A stretch of 64,000 bases of DNA from Chloroflexota bacterium (GTDB lineage: Bacteria > Chloroflexota > Anaerolineae > Anaerolineales > Villigracilaceae), in NCBI GenBank assembly GCA_016234555.1, contig JACRBJ010000044.1, positions 86,737 through 150,736 of the forward strand, given 5' to 3'. A model generated the notes under the pieces. That model was not told the DNA's origin, did not search any database, and saw nothing but the letters and a program-made list of their open reading frames with translations. Within the stretch, counting starts at the first letter, position 1. Each line of letters starts with the position of its first letter. The translations under genes were made by a program, and so were the position numbers. This document shows positions 10,529 through 19,553 of this stretch, piece by piece.

Positions 10529-10562
10529 CGTGGTCACATCGTCAAAAGACGATGTGACCACG
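10529..10562. repeat. Perfect inverted repeat upstream of pyrB
   Basis: CGTGGTCACATCGTC-AAAA-GACGATGTGACCACG, 15-bp perfect arms. Confidence 0.8.
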
Positions 10563-10571
10563 AGGCTGGAT

Positions 10572-10619
10572 GACTATCAGACTAAAAGACTATCAGACCA
10601 AGAGACTAGGAGACTAAAC
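10572..10619. repeat. Degenerate 8-bp tandem array (6 units) abutting the pyrB start codon
   Basis: GACTATCA GACTAAAA GACTATCA GACCAAGA GACTAGGA GACTAAAC then ATG. Confidence 0.85.
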
Positions 10620-11600
10620 ATGCCAACCCCATCCCTTAACCCCCACCTGCCCTTCGGCGAGAACAAGCAAGCCGACTGGTACGGCAAGGACATTATTTCC
10701 GTCAAGCAGTTCAGCCGCGATGACCTCGAGTACGTGTTCGGTGTGGCGCACGAGATGCGCGGAATGGTCGAGCGCGTCGGGACGTTCGACCTGCTGAAAG
10801 GCAAGATTTTGGCGAACCTGTTCTATGAACCGTCCACGAGGACTTCGTCGTCGTTCACGGCGGCGATGGAGCGGCTCGGCGGCTCGGTCATCCCGATCAA
10901 CGAGGTGAAGTATTCGTCGGTGTCGAAGGGCGAGAGCCTGCCCGATACCATCCGCACACTGGAATGTTACGCGGACGTGATCGTGCTGCGCCATCCCGAA
11001 ACGGGGTCGGCGGCGATTGCGGCGAAGGCGGCGCGGAAGCCCGTCATCAACGCTGGCGACGGCGTGGGCGAGCACCCGACCCAGGCGCTGCTCGACACGT
11101 TCACCATCATGGAGGAAATCGGGCGGCTCGACAATCTGACCGTGACCATGCTCGGCGATTTGAAATACGGTCGCACGGTGCATTCGCTGGCGCGCCTGCT
11201 CTCGCAGTTCAACGGCATCAAGCTGAATTACGTCTCGCCCGACATTTTGAAGATGCCGAAGGAAGTGATGGAGGAAGTGACGGCGAAGGGCGTGCCTCAG
11301 GCGGAGTTTGCTTCGCTCGAAAAGGCGCTGCCCGAAACCGACGTGCTGTACGTGACCCGTGTCCAGAAGGAGCGCTTCGAAGACCCCGCCGATTACGAAA
11401 AGGTGAAGGGCGCGTACGTGATCGACCCTGAGATTATGAAAGCCGCCAAGCAGGAAATGGCGGTGATGCATCCGCTGCCCCGCGTCGGTGAGATTTCCCC
11501 CGACTTCGACGACGATCCCCGCGCGGCGTATTTCCGTCAGATGGAATATGGTCTGTACGTGAGGATGGCTCTGCTGGCAATGGTACTGGGGAAGGCGTAA
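10620..11600 (+). CDS. pyrB: Aspartate carbamoyltransferase catalytic subunit
   Basis: [48 protein letters not shown] at suitable spacing before the 10620 ATG. Confidence 0.9.
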   Translation: MPTPSLNPHLPFGENKQADWYGKDIISVKQFSRDDLEYVFGVAHEMRGMVERVGTFDLLKGKILANLFYEPSTRTSSSFTAAMERLGGSVIPINEVKYSSVSKGESLPDTIRTLECYADVIVLRHPETGSAAIAAKAARKPVINAGDGVGEHPTQALLDTFTIMEEIGRLDNLTVTMLGDLKYGRTVHSLARLLSQFNGIKLNYVSPDILKMPKEVMEEVTAKGVPQAEFASLEKALPETDVLYVTRVQKERFEDPADYEKVKGAYVIDPEIMKAAKQEMAVMHPLPRVGEISPDFDDDPRAAYFRQMEYGLYVRMALLAMVLGKA

Positions 11601-11611
11601 AGAAATAAACA

Positions 11612-11653
11612 GGTGGACACGTACACAGGTGATAACTTGTGTACGTGTCCACC
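11612..11653. repeat. Perfect inverted repeat downstream of pyrB
   Basis: GGTGGACACGTACACA...TGTGTACGTGTCCACC, 16-bp perfect arms, no T-run. Confidence 0.75.
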
Positions 11654-11751
11654 CGTCTTCCGACGGTAGAATGTCCCATTTCCGGAAGAGGGAAACGTTG
11701 TAAAATAGAAGCAGGTAAAGACATTCCTTCATATCGAAAAGAGGTGATCCC

Positions 11752-12018
11752 ATGAACAACCAGGAAATCGACCAACTGCTCGAAAAATTGAAAAATGAGA
11801 TCGAAGGAATCCAGCCTAATGACGAAAAGGGGCAGGCGCTTTTACGCGAACTCTCGGCGGATATCCGTGAACTGTTGGAGCGGGCTGAATCGAAACAGCC
11901 TGCGCCATCCATGATGCAGCGTTTGCAGGCATCGATAGACCATTTTGAAATCACCCACCCCGACCTGACCGCCGCACTTTCGAGTCTGTCTGCCATCCTC
12001 AGCAATGCAGGGATTTAG
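11752..12018 (+). CDS. DUF4404-like protein
   Basis: 88-aa helical protein with IDHFEITHPDLTAALSSLSAILSNAGI; SD GAGGTGATCCC upstream. Confidence 0.65.
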   Translation: MNNQEIDQLLEKLKNEIEGIQPNDEKGQALLRELSADIRELLERAESKQPAPSMMQRLQASIDHFEITHPDLTAALSSLSAILSNAGI

Positions 12019-12039
12019 CCCAATCACTTAAACGAAAAA

Positions 12040-12062
12040 CGCTGGCAGACTGCCAGCGTTTT
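12040..12062. terminator. Rho-independent terminator
   Basis: CGCTGGCA-GAC-TGCCAGCG-TTTT between convergent genes. Confidence 0.8.
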
Positions 12063-12065
12063 GAT

Positions 12066-12539
12066 TTACGGTGTTTGATGTCCGTCCATGCCCCCGCCGC
12101 CCATCCCTTCGGCATCCTTCACGGGGACGGTCAGGGTCAGGTCGGCGCGGTTTTTGAATTTCAGGGTCAGGGTGATTTCGTCACCTGATTTCAAGTCACG
12201 AGTCAGACCAATCAGCATGATGTGATAACTGCCAGGTTTTAGCTCCACGGATTTACCAGCGGGGAGTGCGATGGACTGCTGTTGAATCATCTCCATCGTG
12301 CCGTCGGCTTTCATCTGGCTCAGGTGAATTTCCACCGCCTGTGCCGCATCTGAGGATGCGCCAACCAACTCATCATCCGTGCTGGTTCCATTTTGGATGA
12401 GCATGTACGCCGCGCTGTTGCCTTCCTTCGTACCGGAACGCACCCAGAAATCTTTTGCGGCGATTTCGTTCGGCATGTTTGAACCACAGGCGGCGACAAG
12501 CAGGGTTACAAAAATCAACATCAACAAAAGTTTCTTCAT
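12066..12539 (-). CDS. PCu(A)C-type copper chaperone lipoprotein
   Basis: Lipobox LVAACGS; VRSGTKEGNSAAYMLIQNG...MEMIQQQ...LKPGSYHIMLIGL typical of PCuAC. Confidence 0.8.
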   Translation of the reverse strand: MKKLLLMLIFVTLLVAACGSNMPNEIAAKDFWVRSGTKEGNSAAYMLIQNGTSTDDELVGASSDAAQAVEIHLSQMKADGTMEMIQQQSIALPAGKSVELKPGSYHIMLIGLTRDLKSGDEITLTLKFKNRADLTLTVPVKDAEGMGGGGMDGHQTP

Positions 12540-12611
12540 AATTTTCTCCTCTTTTACTGAATGATATGTTTGGCTTGCCAGAAGCCAGTCTCCGACAAGC
12601 GGTGGATGATT

Positions 12612-13793
12612 TTACTTCGAGTGATACTTCCGCCCGCGCCATGTCACCCCCTGACCAGACAGCACCTTCCACGCGGAAGTGAGCATCATGGCGGCGAAGA
12701 CACCCGCGCCCAGCGGAGTGGTCAGCGCGTACCATGCGGAGATGTTCATGCCGCGTGCGGCTTTTGCGCGGAGGTAGAGCAACCAGCCCCACACCAGCAG
12801 GGATTGAACAATGATCGCGCCCGCCAGCCATTCTCCGCCGTTAAACAGCCAGTTGATTCCAAGCAATGTCCAAAGTGGAAGGAACAGAGCCGCTATTAGT
12901 GCCAGCGTGGCTCCGAATGCGCCGAGCAGCAGCATGGCAGGATGTCCGCTGAGACCTAGGTAAATATTCTTTGTCCAACCTTCCCACATGGAAGGCAGGT
13001 CGGTGTACATGCGGGTGCGGATGACCTTCATCCCGTCCGCGACGACGAGACGATGCCCGTTCCATTTGACCTGCTCTGAGATGGCTTTGTCTTCGACGAT
13101 CTGGTCTTTGACCTTTTCATGTCCGCCGATGTCGTTGTAGACTGCACGCCGAATCATGATGAACTGTCCGTTGGCGATGGCGTCGCGGCTGTTGGGATCG
13201 TTGACCTTGCGCGGCGAGAAGCCGACCGAAAGGGCGGTCATCACCAGCGGCATGACCACCTTTTCCCAAAACGAACCGAGGATTTGTTCGTTCATCGTGG
13301 TGAACATGTCAGCCTCGGTTTTGATGGCTTTGGCGTAGCACGCTGAGATGGCGTTCGGCGCGAGGAAGGTATCAGCGTCCACGAAACAGAGCCACTCGCC
13401 ATGCGCAGCAGCTGAGGCTTGAAACAAGGCATGGGGTTTTCCCGCCCAGCCTGCGGGTAGTTCGTTCCCACGGATTGGGAGCAGACGAGAGTCGCGGGAC
13501 GCGATTTCAATTAGTTGAGTCAGAGTTGAATCAGTCGAGCGGTCATCCAAAACAACGACTTCGATGTTCGGATAATCCTGCCCAAGCGCAGACTCAACAC
13601 AGCGGCGAATATTATTTTCTTCGTTGCGGGCGGGGATGCAGATTGAAATCAGCGGGGCGTCGGCTGGTGGAAATGCCGGCTCAACAATCACATCGAGATG
13701 ATATTGATTGTGAATCCAATAAATGATGACGATGGCGGCAAGGAAGAGCAGGGTCGAAATAATAAAGTAAGTCATAATTTTGTCGAAAGTCAA
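12612..13793 (-). CDS. Family 2 glycosyltransferase, hopanoid/carotenoid-associated (HpnB/CrtQ-like)
   Basis: ISICIPARNEENNIRRCVESALGQDYPNIEVVVLDDRSTDST...CFVDADT...VEDKAISEQVK. Confidence 0.75.
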   Translation of the reverse strand: MTFDKIMTYFIISTLLFLAAIVIIYWIHNQYHLDVIVEPAFPPADAPLISICIPARNEENNIRRCVESALGQDYPNIEVVVLDDRSTDSTLTQLIEIASRDSRLLPIRGNELPAGWAGKPHALFQASAAAHGEWLCFVDADTFLAPNAISACYAKAIKTEADMFTTMNEQILGSFWEKVVMPLVMTALSVGFSPRKVNDPNSRDAIANGQFIMIRRAVYNDIGGHEKVKDQIVEDKAISEQVKWNGHRLVVADGMKVIRTRMYTDLPSMWEGWTKNIYLGLSGHPAMLLLGAFGATLALIAALFLPLWTLLGINWLFNGGEWLAGAIIVQSLLVWGWLLYLRAKAARGMNISAWYALTTPLGAGVFAAMMLTSAWKVLSGQGVTWRGRKYHSK

Positions 13794-13826
13794 AGGTCAA
13801 AAGTCAGTCCTTCGACCTTTGACCTT
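13781..13826. repeat. Degenerate 7-bp repeats plus inverted copies between sbcC and the GT2 gene
   Basis: TGTCGAA AGTCAAA GGTCAAA AGTCAGT ... CGACCTT TGACCTT; GTCAAAGGTC/GACCTTTGAC perfect arms. Confidence 0.75.
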
Positions 13827-16412
13827 TTAGATAACTTTCACCGCACTCCCCCGCTCCGTCTTCTCGACCTCGATCCGATTCGGGAAGGCGTCCTTGAGTT
13901 CGTCGAGATGGGTGATGATGAGAATCTTCGCAAAGTCATGTTTGACCATATTGATGGCTTCGATCAGCCGCTGGCGACCCTGCGTGTCCTGTGAGCCGAA
14001 GCCTTCGTCAATGACCAGCGTTTGCAGGCGCGCACCTTTGCGCTGCGAGAGAATTTCGGAGAGCGCAAGGCGGATGGCAAAGTTCACGCGGAAGGCTTCG
14101 CCGCCCGAATACATTTCGTAGTCACGCCAACCAGAACTATCTCGAATGCGAATTTCAAGCGTCTCTTTTAGGTCTTTTCGTTTTTCATCTTTATATTTTT
14201 CTTGCGTAGTAAATTCAATGGACATGTGTCCATCGCTCAGGCGGTCAAGCAGGTCGTTGGCTTTTTGCTCAATTTGCGGCAGTGCCTGTTCGATGAGCAG
14301 GGCGGGCACGCCATCCCTGCCGAAGGCGCGCTCCAAAGTCTTGTGGTGGGCGATCCGCTGGTTGAGTTCCTCGCGCTGACCTCCGTAATCGGTTCTGCGT
14401 GCGCGCAACGTCGCAAGCACCTCCACCTTTTGACGCGCCGCGCCGACCTGATCACGGGTCTGGTTTTCATCTTCGAGCAGGGCGCGCCATTTGTTTTCGG
14501 CTTCGAGGATATTCGGAGCCAGCGTTTCGGATTCAGCCAATTTTTGGGAAGCGACTCGACAAGCCTGATCGCTCTCCCTGACCTCTTCCTCGCGTTGAGC
14601 TTTTTCTGCTTCCAGGCTTTTTATCTCACCCTCAAGGTGGTTGCTGACTTTCCTGGCAATTTTCAAGCTATTGGCTTCTTCCTCTGCCACGCGCCCACTT
14701 GACTCCGCCAGTCTCACCGCCTCATGCGCCGACGGGTCGTAGCCGAGTTTCGCAAGGTCCTTGTCGATTTTTGATAATTGCTTATGCGCATCCGCCGCAA
14801 AAGATTCCTTTTCCAGAGTCTTAGTCACTTCCGCCAGGCGCTTCTTCCCCGTCTTCTCCCATTCCTTTTCAGCGGACTTGAGACTCTCGATCCGCTCAGT
14901 CAACTGCGAAACGGCATTTGAATGTACGAGGAGTTCCTTTTCAACATTTGCCAACTCTGCGACTCGTAACTCGTAACTCGCAACTCGCTTCCCCACCTCT
15001 TCCAGTTCTTTCTTATTGGCGCGGAACTGGTCGCCTTTGTCCTTACCCTGCTTGTTCAAATCTTTCAACGTGGACTTGCGATGCGCCTCGCTCAGTTCCT
15101 GTCCGCAGAGGGGACAGGTTGCTCCTTCGGTCTGTTCGAGCGAATCGATGCGCTTCTTGATCTCGTCCATCTCTTTGCGAAGCGATTCGTTCTCAACCTT
15201 CAACGCCGCGTTTTTTTCGCGTGCTTCATTCCGCTGGCTTTCCAACTCACTGCGTTCCTTGACCTTTTCCTCCGCCTCTTTGAGCGAAGCCTGTGCCGCC
15301 TTAACTTGTTCCTCCAACTCACCCACGACTGATGACTGATTACTGATTACTGTCCATTGATTACCAAGTGCTTCAAACTCCTGCTCCAACTTTGCCTTCT
15401 CCACTTCGATTTCACGAAGCAACGGCTGACGGAGTTCACTCTGCTCGCGGAACTTCTGCGCCATCCCCTCGAAGGCTTCCAACTCCTTGCGTGACTTTTG
15501 CCACGCCTTGTAGTTTGTCTCGATTTCTTCGGCGCGATGAATCAAGTCAGCATAATTGGCGCGTTCGCCTTCTTTTTCAGCAAGGCGAGTCTCGATGTTT
15601 GCCAGCGACGTCCGCGCCCGCTCCAGCGCAGCGGACAGAGTCTCCGCCATTTTGCGCTGTTCCTGAATCAACGCCGCATTCTTGCGGATATTCTCCAGCG
15701 CGGATTCCTGCATGCCGCGAGCAGACGATAATTGCTTGAGCGTGCTTTCCAACTCTGCCAACCGTGACTTGCGGACTTCCTCCTCCGCCAGCTCGGAATC
15801 AATCTCCGCCACGCGCCCGTCGATTTCCTGCACGTCGCTTTCAATTTGTTTGCGTCGCTCGGCAGTGCGTTCCTTGTAGGTATCCCAAATCTCCAAACCG
15901 AGAATCGAACTCAACACCGCCTTGCGCTCACTGGATTTTCTCTGCGTGAACTCATCCGCCTTGCCCTGCAAAAAGAACGAGGCATTGATGAAAGTATCGT
16001 AATCCATCCGCAGGGTTTGCTCGATTCGCGTCTGCGTCTCGCGGGTCGTCTTCTCCGTCAGCGGCTTCCACTCTCCCCGTTCTGCATTCTGCATTCCGCC
16101 TTCTGCATTGATTTGAAACTCCAGCGTCGTACTTTTCCCTCGCGGCAGAGTCCGCTGTACGCGGAAGGTGTTTCCCTCGTAGGCAAAGGTCAGGGACACT
16201 TCCGCCGCTTTCACATCCAAATTCAGGTTGATGACGTCCGTGCTCTTGCCGCGCGCCTCGCCGAACAGCGCCCAGGTCATCGCGTCCAGCAGGGATGATT
16301 TACCCGCGCCGTTCTGTCCCGAAATGCAGGCAAGGTCGAAGGAGTTGAAATCCAGTTCAACGGGGTCGCGATACGAGAGAAAACCTGAAATCCGAAGGTG
16401 AAGGGGAATCAT
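13827..16412 (-). CDS. sbcC: SbcC/Rad50-type exonuclease subunit (SMC-like ATPase)
   Basis: Walker A GQNGAGKSS; zinc hook CPLC; long coiled coils; signature YSGGEAFRVNFAIRLALSE; Walker B LVIDEGFGSQD. Confidence 0.9.
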   Translation of the reverse strand: MIPLHLRISGFLSYRDPVELDFNSFDLACISGQNGAGKSSLLDAMTWALFGEARGKSTDVINLNLDVKAAEVSLTFAYEGNTFRVQRTLPRGKSTTLEFQINAEGGMQNAERGEWKPLTEKTTRETQTRIEQTLRMDYDTFINASFFLQGKADEFTQRKSSERKAVLSSILGLEIWDTYKERTAERRKQIESDVQEIDGRVAEIDSELAEEEVRKSRLAELESTLKQLSSARGMQESALENIRKNAALIQEQRKMAETLSAALERARTSLANIETRLAEKEGERANYADLIHRAEEIETNYKAWQKSRKELEAFEGMAQKFREQSELRQPLLREIEVEKAKLEQEFEALGNQWTVISNQSSVVGELEEQVKAAQASLKEAEEKVKERSELESQRNEAREKNAALKVENESLRKEMDEIKKRIDSLEQTEGATCPLCGQELSEAHRKSTLKDLNKQGKDKGDQFRANKKELEEVGKRVASYELRVAELANVEKELLVHSNAVSQLTERIESLKSAEKEWEKTGKKRLAEVTKTLEKESFAADAHKQLSKIDKDLAKLGYDPSAHEAVRLAESSGRVAEEEANSLKIARKVSNHLEGEIKSLEAEKAQREEEVRESDQACRVASQKLAESETLAPNILEAENKWRALLEDENQTRDQVGAARQKVEVLATLRARRTDYGGQREELNQRIAHHKTLERAFGRDGVPALLIEQALPQIEQKANDLLDRLSDGHMSIEFTTQEKYKDEKRKDLKETLEIRIRDSSGWRDYEMYSGGEAFRVNFAIRLALSEILSQRKGARLQTLVIDEGFGSQDTQGRQRLIEAINMVKHDFAKILIITHLDELKDAFPNRIEVEKTERGSAVKVI
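14954..14988. repeat. In-frame 7-bp array inside sbcC (5 units)
   Basis: ACTCTGC GACTCGT AACTCGT AACTCGC AACTCGC; encodes ASYELRVAE on the minus strand. Confidence 0.8.
15325..15366. repeat. In-frame 7-bp array inside sbcC (6 units)
   Basis: ACGACTG ATGACTG ATTACTG ATTACTG TCCATTG ATTACCA; encodes NQWTVISNQSSVV on the minus strand. Confidence 0.85.
16080..16107. repeat. In-frame 7-bp array inside sbcC (4 units)
   Basis: TTCTGCA TTCTGCA TTCCGCC TTCTGCA; encodes AEGGMQNAE on the minus strand. Confidence 0.85.
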
Positions 16413-16431
16413 TGAAAATAACTATCCTCAA

Positions 16432-16466
16432 TTTTGCATTCTGTATTCTTCATTCTTTATTCCGCA
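16432..16466. repeat. Intergenic 7-bp array (5 units), same unit family as 16080-16107
   Basis: TTTTGCA TTCTGTA TTCTTCA TTCTTTA TTCCGCA. Confidence 0.8.
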
Positions 16467-16487
16467 TTCGATTATAATCCACCCAAT

Positions 16488-16979
16488 ATGTATGAATCAG
16501 AGTTGCCCCGCAACCGTCTTCGCATGACCCTCATCGCGATCATCATCGCCACCATCCCCTGTTATTGCATCGGCTTCGTCGCCCTGTCGCTGGCTCCCAA
16601 CAAAAACGGGACTCCCACCCCAACCGTCACCCAGTCCACCGCCGAGACGGGCACGCCGCTTTCACCCACCGCCAGCCTCACTCCGCTGGTCGTGACAAGC
16701 ACCGTCTCCAACACCCCAACTCAAACGCCGACAACGACTCCAACCCCGACGTTCACCATCACGCTGACCCCCTTCCAGCCGAACACCAACACGCCGACCT
16801 TCACATACACGCCGACCATTACGCAAACCTTCACGCCCACCTCCACATTTACCCCCACACCGACGCCCACGGCGACGTTCACAAGCACCTTCACCCCAAC
16901 GATTACGCCAACACCCACCATCACGCCGACGCCAACCATCACCCCGTCCGCTTCGCCAACAGCTTTCGGCGGCGGATAA
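16488..16979 (+). CDS. Single-TM protein with Thr/Pro-rich repetitive extracytoplasmic domain
   Basis: N-terminal TM then TPTPTITPTPTITP-type low complexity; ATG at 16488 more likely than 16434. Confidence 0.55.
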   Translation: MYESELPRNRLRMTLIAIIIATIPCYCIGFVALSLAPNKNGTPTPTVTQSTAETGTPLSPTASLTPLVVTSTVSNTPTQTPTTTPTPTFTITLTPFQPNTNTPTFTYTPTITQTFTPTSTFTPTPTPTATFTSTFTPTITPTPTITPTPTITPSASPTAFGGG

Positions 16980-16983
16980 ACTC

Positions 16984-17016
16984 ACGGAGACTCCCGCAAA
17001 GGGGTCTCTTTTTTTC
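16984..17016 (+). terminator. Terminator-like hairpin with T-run
   Basis: GGAGACTCCCGCAAAGGGGTCTCTTTTTTT. Confidence 0.65.
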
Positions 17017-17023
17017 AAGGACC

Positions 17024-18094
17024 ATGAGCGATATTCTGCCCTTTCTGAAATCCATGATCTCCGTTGCGGGACTTTCTGGATATGAAAAACCAGTTGCGGA
17101 TTTGATCGAAAAGCAGTGGACTCCGCTGGCGGATTCGGTCAGCCGCAGCAGGCTGGGTTCGGTTCACGCGCTGAAAGCTGGTTGCGGTTCTGACGGTTTA
17201 TCCAAGCCTTCGGTTTTGATCTCCGCCCACATGGACGCCATCGGGCTGATGGTCTCGCGCATCGCCGACGGCTTCCTGCACGTCACGAACATCGGCGGGA
17301 TCGACCCGCGTGTGTTGCCTGGCACTCCCGTCACGGTTCATGCATCCAAAACGGGAGAAGAACTTTACGGGGTCATCGTCATGCCGCCCGCGAATCTCCT
17401 GCCCGAAGGGAAAGGCTCTGGCGTGGTTGGCTTGTCCCACCTTCTGATTGACACCGGACTCACCTCAGCCGAAGTCGCAAAGCGCGTTCAGGTTGGAGAC
17501 CGGGTCTCGTTTGCCACAGAACCCACCGAGATGTCGGGCGGTTTGCTCAGCGGACATTCCCTCGACAACCGAGCCTCTGTTGCCGCTCTCACTGTCTGTC
17601 TCGAAGAGTTGAAGAACAAAAATCACTCTTGGGATGTTTGGGCGGTGGCATCAATTCAAGAGGAAGTCACTGCTTTGGGAGCGATTACCTCCGCATTTCA
17701 ACTGCGTCCCACCATCGCCATCGCCCTTGACACAACCTACGGCTCAGGTCCAGGCGCAAACGGATACGACACCTTCCCACTTGGCAAGGGACTCACGCTT
17801 GGGGTTGGTCCCAACAATCATCCGTTTTTATACAAGCGGATGAAAGAGGTCGCGGGGCGGGTTGAGATTCCCATCAAGGATGAACCAATGCCCGAATACT
17901 CCCTCACCGACGCGGATTTCATGCAACTCACTGCGGAGGGAATCCCGACGGTGTTGGTCAGCATCCCGCTGCGATACATGCATACGCCAGTCGAGATGAT
18001 TGCGCTCAAGGATGTCCAGCGCGCGGGACGTCTCCTTGCTGAATTTACCGCCTCGCTCGAAGCGGATTTTATGAGCAAGATCGTTTGGGATTAA
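17024..18094 (+). CDS. M42 family metallopeptidase (copy 1)
   Basis: ISAHMDAIGLMV, LDNRASVAAL, SIQEEVTALGA, ALDTTYG, PVEMIALKDVQ; start MSDILPFLKSM. Confidence 0.85.
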   Translation: MSDILPFLKSMISVAGLSGYEKPVADLIEKQWTPLADSVSRSRLGSVHALKAGCGSDGLSKPSVLISAHMDAIGLMVSRIADGFLHVTNIGGIDPRVLPGTPVTVHASKTGEELYGVIVMPPANLLPEGKGSGVVGLSHLLIDTGLTSAEVAKRVQVGDRVSFATEPTEMSGGLLSGHSLDNRASVAALTVCLEELKNKNHSWDVWAVASIQEEVTALGAITSAFQLRPTIAIALDTTYGSGPGANGYDTFPLGKGLTLGVGPNNHPFLYKRMKEVAGRVEIPIKDEPMPEYSLTDADFMQLTAEGIPTVLVSIPLRYMHTPVEMIALKDVQRAGRLLAEFTASLEADFMSKIVWD

Positions 18095-18096
18095 AC

Positions 18097-19143
18097 ATGC
18101 TTTCAATCGGTCAACCGCAGATCAAACTGCTCGAAAAACTATGCAACGCCATGTCCGTCTCCGGGGATGAGGGCGAGGTGAGGCGCATTGTGCTTGAAGA
18201 GGTCAAGCCCCACGCCGACGAAGTCAAGGTGGACTCGCTTGGCAGTGTTCTGGTCAGGAAGAAAAGCGCAGGCAAAAAGCCGTTGCGCGTCCTGCTCGAC
18301 GCCCACATGGACGAAGTCGGTTTCATGATCGTACACGACGAAGGCGACGGCTTGTATCAATTCAAGGCTGTCGGCGGCATCGACGAGCGTCACCTGCCCG
18401 GCAAGCAGGTCATCTTCGGCAAGGATCACACCGTCGGCGTGATTGGCGCGAAACCAATTCATCTCACCACCCCATCCGAATTGGAACATGCCCTGGAGTT
18501 GGATTCCCTACGGATCGACCTCGGCGAAGGCAAGGCAAGTGTCGGCGACCGCGCCACATTCGCCACCAGGTTCAAACGTGTTGGACCCTCGATCATGTCC
18601 AAAGCCATCGATGACCGCATCGGGATTGCGATTTTGATCGAGTTGCTGAAGCACGCGCCGAAGAACATCGAGTTGTGCCTGTCGTTTAGCGTGCAGGAGG
18701 AGATTGGCTTGCGCGGCGCGAAGGTCGCGGCTCACTACTTCGAACCTGACCTCGCCATCGCGGTCGACTCCACTCCCGCGCGTGACCTGCCCCACTACGA
18801 GGGCGCGGAAAACTATACCTACAACACACGGCTGGGATTTGGTCCCGCCATTTACATGGCAAACTCGTCCACGCTGGATGATCCACGCCTTGTCCGCTTC
18901 CTCGCTGAGACGGCGGAGAAGCACAAAATCAAATACCAGTTTCGACAGCCAGGTGGCGGTGGGACAAACGCGGGCGCGATCCAGCAGGCACGGGCAGGTG
19001 TGCCCGTGGTCTCGGTCTCCGTGCCGCATCGCTACACCCATTCCCCCGTCAGCATATCTCGGGTGGAGGATTGGAAGAACACGCTGAATTTGTTGCATGT
19101 GGCGCTACAGGACGTTACCCCATCGCTGGTAAAATCAAGGTGA
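18097..19143 (+). CDS. M42 family metallopeptidase (copy 2)
   Basis: LLDAHMDEVGFMI, AIDDRIGIAILIELL, SVQEEIGLRGA, AVDSTPA, VPHRYTHSPVS. Confidence 0.88.
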   Translation: MLSIGQPQIKLLEKLCNAMSVSGDEGEVRRIVLEEVKPHADEVKVDSLGSVLVRKKSAGKKPLRVLLDAHMDEVGFMIVHDEGDGLYQFKAVGGIDERHLPGKQVIFGKDHTVGVIGAKPIHLTTPSELEHALELDSLRIDLGEGKASVGDRATFATRFKRVGPSIMSKAIDDRIGIAILIELLKHAPKNIELCLSFSVQEEIGLRGAKVAAHYFEPDLAIAVDSTPARDLPHYEGAENYTYNTRLGFGPAIYMANSSTLDDPRLVRFLAETAEKHKIKYQFRQPGGGGTNAGAIQQARAGVPVVSVSVPHRYTHSPVSISRVEDWKNTLNLLHVALQDVTPSLVKSR

Positions 19144-19553
19144 TGAAACCAATTTTCCCAGACCTGAATTTACTGCCAGAGATATTCAAAAAATATCCCG
19201 ATATTCAGGCTGTCTATTTGTTCGGCTCTGTGGCAAGCGGAAAGGCAAACTCCCAAAGCGATATTGACCTTGCCGTCGTGCCTCGCACTCCATCCCTGCG
19301 TGAAAAGAAACTTGATATTCTCGCCGACCTGACACGGCACGGCTTCAACAATGTGGACATCGTCTTTTTGGACATCCGCGATATTGTCGTCCGCTTCGAG
19401 GCAGTCCGTCAAAACCGCCTGATTTATTGCGCCCAGGATTTCGACGCGGGCTCGTTCTTTTCGCTGACCATCCGCCAGTATTTTGATTTTTTGCCTTACT
19501 TGAAAGTCCAGCGCGAAGCGTACAAACAAAGGATTCTGCAAAATGGTCATTAA
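19143..19553 (+). CDS. mntA: MntA-type minimal nucleotidyltransferase antitoxin
   Basis: GSVASGKANSQSDID matches GSx10DxD; start overlaps the upstream stop (TGATG); HEPN partner follows. Confidence 0.85.
   Translation: MKPIFPDLNLLPEIFKKYPDIQAVYLFGSVASGKANSQSDIDLAVVPRTPSLREKKLDILADLTRHGFNNVDIVFLDIRDIVVRFEAVRQNRLIYCAQDFDAGSFFSLTIRQYFDFLPYLKVQREAYKQRILQNGH

Noticed and set aside
10614-12005. 463-aa minus-strand ORF opposite pyrB
   Set aside because: High-GC antisense open frame; pyrB on the plus strand has clear family motifs
16662-16942. Minus-strand ORFs opposite the Thr/Pro-rich gene (e.g. VGVGVMVGVGV)
   Set aside because: Low-complexity antisense reading of ACGCCGACG repeats
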